From positions 1 through 8,573 of the forward strand of contig CAMWQS010000065.1 of NCBI GenBank assembly GCA_947176485.1: 8,573 bases of DNA, in the 5' to 3' direction. Each line of letters starts with the position of its first letter. Position 1 is the stretch's first letter. The DNA is from an uncultured Clostridia bacterium. GTDB lineage: Bacteria > Bacillota > Clostridia > Christensenellales > Borkfalkiaceae. A model generated the notes under the pieces. It saw only the letters and a list, made by a program, of their open reading frames with translations, was not told the origin of the DNA and made no database searches. Both the position numbers and the translations under genes were made by a program. Below, one piece after another: positions 4,781 to 8,573 of the stretch.

Positions 4781-6128
4781 TTTCTGAATTGTCTTGGGAC
4801 TCCTCCGTCGGTTTATTTAAAAAGTTCTTCCTGCTTTTTCTTGCGCGGTAGATTTTGCGGATGAGGTCGAAAATTACCAGGCAAAGCCCTATCAATATAT
4901 AGATATAGTAGGTTGCAAACCTCCAGGTGAACATCGACCAGAACTGCACGGCGCCCGTTACGAACATTGAAAACGCCAGTGCGCCCATACCCTCCATTGC
5001 GCCCGTGTTGCCTGGGGTGGGGATAAACGAAACGCCGAAAGCCACGTAAACGTTGATTGCCGTAACCGCAATAAGCGTTGAAAGGTCCGTGCCCAAGTCC
5101 ACGGAAACTATGCCCGAGAAGGTGCGCATAAGGAAATACGGCAAAGAGAAGTTTAAAAATACTTCGATTAAGCACAAAACTATAAGCGTTATAAAAAGCA
5201 AAGGGCGTCTTGAAATAATTTTAAAGGTTGTGCGGAAATCGCTTACTACCTTATGAGCCTTTGCAAGCGTCTTTTCCTTGTCCTTTACTATCTTAACTTT
5301 ATAGCCCAGCCCTACCACGAACGAGGCAAGCTTGTTTGCAAATTTGGGAACCACCGCAAAAAGAAGAATGGAAAGCGGTACGAGCACGTTTATTCCCATT
5401 CCTACCCAACCGGTTACGAGAAGAACTATCCTCGTTGCGTCGTCAAGTCCCGAAAGAACGTGCGTGCTGCAAGCCATAAGAATTAGGCTTACGAACAGCC
5501 AGCAAAGCATCCATACGAAATACTTAGTAAGTACGACCGCACTCGAAGCTCCGCCCGACAAGCCCTTCTTGTGCAGATAGTAAATCTGCATAGGCTGACC
5601 GCCCGTCCCGAAGGGAGTTACGTTATCGTAAAATTTACCGAGGAGCGCAACCTTCATACCCGTGCGTATTCTCGTTTTACCCGTCGTCGCTTTAATTACT
5701 ACGACGTACTCAAAGCATATGCACGCAACCGTAACCAAAAGCACCGCCAAGGTTATAAGCGCGAAGCGCCAGTCGCTTGCGGCTATAATTTCACCGAACG
5801 ACTTAAAATCATTCGGGTCGTTCGTCCTGACGATTTCAAGCATCGCCCAGACGCTTAAACATATAACGCCGACCAAAAGCACGTAGCCGAGCCAAGCGTG
5901 CTTTTTCTTTTTGGGTGCCTCAACGGGGGTATCCTCAAGAGATTTCAACGCCTCGTCGATTTCGGCTTCCGCCTCGTCCACCACACCGTCGCCGTTCAAA
6001 TCGGCTTTTACTTCGTCGTCGGGTTCGGAGGGAACTTCCTCCGCCGTATTTTCGGAGGCGGCTTTTATATTAAGTTTTTCTAATTCGGTTTCCGCAACTT
6101 CTTCGTCGCGGGTTTCCTTATCGGACAT
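4764..6128 (-). CDS. LPG_synthase_TM/YbhN-family membrane protein with EF-hand-like N-terminal tail
   Basis: The 454-residue integral membrane protein matches the flippase-type transmembrane domain found in MprF and the UPF0104/YbhN proteins (PF03706). Diagnostic segments are D-N-V-T-P-F-G-T-G-G-Q-P-M-Q (168-181) and F-I-P-T-P-G-N-T-G-A-M-E-G (368-380). About seven or eight hydrophobic segments lie at roughly 79-100, 119-146, 196-221, 232-261, 309-334, 349-369, 382-398 and 402-423. It has no aminoacyltransferase domain, so it is the membrane part alone. Residues 1-75 form a very acidic soluble tail containing D-L-N-G-D-G-V-V-D-E-A-E (43-54), a canonical EF-hand loop pattern, then K-K-K-K-H before the first span. 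By the positive-inside rule the tail is cytoplasmic. The C-terminal tail is charged and also cytoplasmic or disordered. AAGGAGG lies 5 nt upstream of the ATG. The gene follows alaS by 21 nt and overlaps the GT4 gene. Likely role: translocating a glycolipid made next door. This is inferred from family and context. Confidence 0.88.
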   Translation of the reverse strand: MSDKETRDEEVAETELEKLNIKAASENTAEEVPSEPDDEVKADLNGDGVVDEAEAEIDEALKSLEDTPVEAPKKKKHAWLGYVLLVGVICLSVWAMLEIVRTNDPNDFKSFGEIIAASDWRFALITLAVLLVTVACICFEYVVVIKATTGKTRIRTGMKVALLGKFYDNVTPFGTGGQPMQIYYLHKKGLSGGASSAVVLTKYFVWMLCWLFVSLILMACSTHVLSGLDDATRIVLLVTGWVGMGINVLVPLSILLFAVVPKFANKLASFVVGLGYKVKIVKDKEKTLAKAHKVVSDFRTTFKIISRRPLLFITLIVLCLIEVFLNFSLPYFLMRTFSGIVSVDLGTDLSTLIAVTAINVYVAFGVSFIPTPGNTGAMEGMGALAFSMFVTGAVQFWSMFTWRFATYYIYILIGLCLVIFDLIRKIYRARKSRKNFLNKPTEESQDNSENDETT

Positions 6129-6149
6129 ATCCGCCTCCTTTTAAGATTT

Positions 6150-7952
6150 TTATTTAATGAGAATTGCCTTTATACGCTTAACTCCGGCAGATACGTTCTC
6201 TTGTTTAGCAATTTTGAAGGTGCCCAAAAGCCCCGTATGCTCGGCGTGAGGACCGCCGCATATTTCCTTTGAAAATTCGCCTATGGAATAGGTTTTAACC
6301 CTTTCGCCGTACTTGCTTTCAAAAAGCCCCGTAAAGCCCTGCGCCTTAGCTTCTTCCAAAGACATCTCCTTCATAACCACGGGAATATCAAGGGCGATTT
6401 GCTCGTTGATAAGTCTTTCAACCTCCGCCACTTCTTCGGGGGTGAGCTTGCGCGCAAAGTTGAAGTCAAAGCGGAGCCTTTCCTCGGTAATGTTGCTGCC
6501 CTTCTGCTCAATGTCGGGCGAGCAAACCTTCTTTAACGCGGCGTGCAAAAGGTGGGTTGCCGTGTGAAGGTTGGTCGTTTCTTCCTTGTGGTCGGCAAGT
6601 CCGCACGCGAACTTCTGCTCGCTGCCCGCACGGGATTTTGCCTGATGCTCGGCGTACGCCGCCTCGTAGCCCTTTACGTCTACGCCCAAGCCCTTTTCAC
6701 GCGCCATTTCGCTTGTGATTTCTACGGGGAAGCCGTAGGTATCGTAAAGGTGAAACGCCGTTACGCCGTCAATGGTTCCGCCCGCGGGAAGGGCTGCAAG
6801 CACCTTTTCAAATTCCTTAATTCCCTGTTGAAGGGTTTTAGAGAACTTGGTTTCTTCCTTTTCCAACTCCTCATATATATGCGCAGAGTTGGCTTTAAGT
6901 TCGGGGTAAACCTCCGCGTACTTTTTAACGAAGGTTGCCGAAACCTCTTTAAGCGCGCCCTGGGGGAGCCCTATATTTCTGCCGAAACGAACCGCACGGC
7001 GGATAATTCTTCTCAAAATATAACCTTGGTCGGTGTTGGAAGGCACGATGCCTTTAACGTCGCCGAGCATAAAGGTTGCCGTTCTCACGTGGTCCAAAAC
7101 TACGCGGAAGGCACGGGTGACCTCGTCACTTTCGTTATAAGTATGACCTGTAAGCTCTTCTATCTTAGCAATTGCACCCTCGAAAATGTCAGTTTCGTAA
7201 ACGCTTGATTTGCCGTTCAAAATGCAAAGCGTACGCTCCAAGCCCATACCCGTATCTACGTTGCGCTGTTTCAAAGGCTCGTACTTGCCGTCGGCAGTTT
7301 TATTGTACTGCATGAAAACGTCGTTCCAGATTTCAAGGAAGGTGCCCGACGGCGCGTCGTCAAACTGGTATGCGTTCAGCTTGTCCGCCGCCGCGTGGTT
7401 GCGTATAATGTGCATTTCGGTATCGGGACCGCAGGGGCCGGTCGTGCCGGCGGGGCCCCACCAGTTGCCGCTCTTGGGCAAGAAGTAAATATTTTCGGGA
7501 AGGATACCGCACTTTTGCCAAATCTTTGCGCTGTCCTCGTCCTTGGGGCAGTCGCTGTCGCCCGCAAAGCAGGTTACCGCAATATCCTTGACGGGTATAC
7601 CGAGGTATTCGGGCGAGGTCAGAAACTCGAACGACCAAGGAATCATTTCTTCCTTGAAGTAGTCGCCCAAAGACCAGTTGCCCATCATCTCGAAGAAGGT
7701 GCAGTGAGAGCTGTCGCCAACCTCGTCGATGTCGCCCGTACGGACGCACTTTTGCACGTCGGTCAAGCGTTTGCCTTCGGGGTGCTTTTCACCCAAAAGG
7801 TAAGGCACCAACGGGTGCATGCCCGCGGTGGTGAATAAAACCGTGGGGTCGTTTTCGGGAATGAGGGACGCCGAGGGTATTATCTTATGACCCTTGTCCG
7901 CAAAAAATTTCAGATAAAGCTGTCTTAAAGTTTCGGAAGTTAAATTTTTCAT
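6150..7952 (-). CDS. alaS: Alanyl-tRNA synthetase, compact form
   Basis: AlaRS charges tRNA(Ala) with alanine and clears misattached serine or glycine. The class II catalytic core is complete. Motif 1 region: L-F-T-T-A-G-M-H-P (39-47). Motif 2 region: C-T-F-F-E-M-M-G-N-W-S-L-G-D-Y-F (84-99). The loop G-P-A-G-T-T-G-P-C-G-P-D-T-E lies at 166-179, and motif 3, V-D-T-G-M-G-L-E-R, at 232-240. The editing site is present as H-T-A-T-H (463-467) plus C-G-G-P-H (565-569). At 600 residues it is far shorter than the usual 850-880. The beta-barrel that normally precedes H-T-A-T-H is missing or tiny, and the C-terminal C-Ala domain is absent because the protein ends just after S-A-G-V-K-R-I. The frame is intact and genes abut on both sides, so this is a real compact variant, not a frameshift. 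The ATG is 8 nt after the cysS stop, with AGGG overlapping that stop. Confidence 0.96.
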   Translation of the reverse strand: MKNLTSETLRQLYLKFFADKGHKIIPSASLIPENDPTVLFTTAGMHPLVPYLLGEKHPEGKRLTDVQKCVRTGDIDEVGDSSHCTFFEMMGNWSLGDYFKEEMIPWSFEFLTSPEYLGIPVKDIAVTCFAGDSDCPKDEDSAKIWQKCGILPENIYFLPKSGNWWGPAGTTGPCGPDTEMHIIRNHAAADKLNAYQFDDAPSGTFLEIWNDVFMQYNKTADGKYEPLKQRNVDTGMGLERTLCILNGKSSVYETDIFEGAIAKIEELTGHTYNESDEVTRAFRVVLDHVRTATFMLGDVKGIVPSNTDQGYILRRIIRRAVRFGRNIGLPQGALKEVSATFVKKYAEVYPELKANSAHIYEELEKEETKFSKTLQQGIKEFEKVLAALPAGGTIDGVTAFHLYDTYGFPVEITSEMAREKGLGVDVKGYEAAYAEHQAKSRAGSEQKFACGLADHKEETTNLHTATHLLHAALKKVCSPDIEQKGSNITEERLRFDFNFARKLTPEEVAEVERLINEQIALDIPVVMKEMSLEEAKAQGFTGLFESKYGERVKTYSIGEFSKEICGGPHAEHTGLLGTFKIAKQENVSAGVKRIKAILIK

Positions 7953-7960
7953 AGTGTGCC

Positions 7961-8573
7961 CTATTTTTTAATTATTGTATAGCCTTCTTTGCTATCTTTA
8001 ATTACATAGCCCAGCGCGTCGATTTCACCGCGCACTTGGTCAGCCGTCGCCCAGTCGCGGGCGAGTTTTGCTTGCCATCTTCTTTCTGCAAGTGCCTTTA
8101 CCTCGTCTGGAATTTCCACGGGGTTCTTTGCCGCAACCTCGGCAAGGTACGCACCCGCGTCCTTTTTGAAAAGCCCCAAAAGTGAATACGTCTTTCTTAT
8201 CTGCCAAACGTCATCGGCGCAGCTGCTATCGCCATTTGCAAGCTTTGAAGATACCGTCTTAAACAGCCCGTACAGCTCGGAAAGCGCAAGCGCGGTGTTG
8301 AAGTCCTCGTCCATATCGGCGTTGAACTTATTATCTATTGCGGGGTTGCCCTTGCCGCCCTTGCCGAACTTTTCTTCCACACCCTTTATCACGGTGTAAA
8401 ACTCGGTGAGGTGCTTTTCAGCCTCGGGGAAAAGCTCGTCGGTGATGTTTATATCGTTGCGGTAGTTGTTGGAAAGGAGCGCGAACTTAATCGCCTCGTT
8501 GGTGTATTTTTTAAGCAAGTCCTCTAAAAGCAAGCTGTTGCCGAGGGACTTGGACATCTTCTGTCCGTTGACC
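7961..8573 (-). CDS. cysS: Cysteinyl-tRNA synthetase, C-terminal part (5' end outside the window)
   Basis: CysRS is a class I synthetase. The frame stays open to the window edge and reads V-N-G-Q-K-M-S-K-S-L-G-N at its visible start, the KMSKS ATP-binding signature. The Met inside KMSKS at 8557 is therefore not the start. About 204 of a typical 460-470 residues are visible: the helical domain after KMSKS (A-I-K-F-A-L-L-S-N-N-Y-R), the DALR-type bundle with D-M-D-E-D-F-N-T-A-L-A (D-F-N-T-A is diagnostic of CysRS), and the C-terminal anticodon-binding segment R-W-Q-A-K-L-A-R-D-W-A-T-A-D-Q-V-R with I-D-A-L-G-Y. The catalytic HIGH motif and zinc ligands are outside the window. It ends with TAG at 7961-7963 and is followed by alaS after 8 nt, so they are co-transcribed. 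Any T-box leader would lie outside this window. Confidence 0.96.
   Translation of the reverse strand, partial: VNGQKMSKSLGNSLLLEDLLKKYTNEAIKFALLSNNYRNDINITDELFPEAEKHLTEFYTVIKGVEEKFGKGGKGNPAIDNKFNADMDEDFNTALALSELYGLFKTVSSKLANGDSSCADDVWQIRKTYSLLGLFKKDAGAYLAEVAAKNPVEIPDEVKALAERRWQAKLARDWATADQVRGEIDALGYVIKDSKEGYTIIKK

Noticed and set aside
6543..7208. Long plus-strand open frame opposite alaS (also 7395-7838, 6313-6567, 7210-7488)
   Set aside because: These are antisense shadows of the strongly conserved alaS reading frame; their translations are Arg/Val/Cys-rich with no recognisable domain or ribosome binding site.
6150..7952. AlaRS shortened by a frameshift or premature stop
   Set aside because: The protein ends naturally after the conserved S-A-G-V-K-R-I segment. 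The next gene starts 21 nt later with its own AAGGAGG, leaving no room for a lost C-terminal domain.
1..8573. tRNA, rRNA, CRISPR array, transposase or integrase genes
   Set aside because: None seen on either strand: no cloverleaf-like segment, no regularly spaced repeats, and no recombinase motifs in any convincing reading frame.
8558..8573. cysS start at the Met at 8557
   Set aside because: This Met is inside the KMSKS motif; upstream codons in frame continue the conserved V-N-G-Q-K, so the gene extends beyond the window.

Overview
The window looks like a chromosomal stretch from a low-to-moderate GC member of the Bacillota (Clostridia type), probably from metagenomic data. The grounds are the rplM-rpsI pair, strong TTGACA/TATAAT promoters, AGGAGG-type ribosome binding sites, simple hairpin-plus-T terminators and a compact AlaRS type. 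No species can be named from sequence alone. The first 20 bases closely match the Nextera transposon mosaic end, so the left edge is probably a contig end carrying residual library adapter.

Left part (1-1230). A lipoprotein gene truncated by the window edge ends at a good terminator. Next comes an AT-richer, phage-like pair of divergent small genes: a five-cysteine protein on the minus strand and an XRE-family repressor on the plus strand. The 68-bp gap between them holds a perfect consensus promoter and a nested palindromic operator, and neither gene has a visible Shine-Dalgarno site. Downstream lies a GC-rich, foldable non-coding element of about 120 bp with inverted-repeat ends. It stops against a bidirectional terminator shared with rpsI.

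Middle (1238-3608). rplM and rpsI (ribosomal proteins L13 and S9) form a minus-strand operon with a strong promoter and a short leader that may be an L13 autoregulatory RNA. Divergent from it is a GT28/MGDG-synthase-like glycolipid glycosyltransferase with its own extended -10 promoter. It ends in a terminator hairpin whose loop contains the stop codon, and that hairpin also serves the convergent operon.

Right part (3611-8573, minus strand). A tightly packed operon reads cysS (5' end outside the window), a compact 600-residue alaS, a LPG_synthase_TM/YbhN-type multi-pass membrane protein with an EF-hand-like loop in its acidic cytoplasmic tail, and a GT4 glycosyltransferase overlapping it by 17 nt. 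With the convergent GT28 enzyme, the last two genes look like a membrane glycolipid synthesis and translocation module. Housekeeping tRNA synthetases share its transcription unit.

No gap without a gene exceeds 300 bases. The longest, 2097-2345, holds two divergent promoters and the rplM leader.
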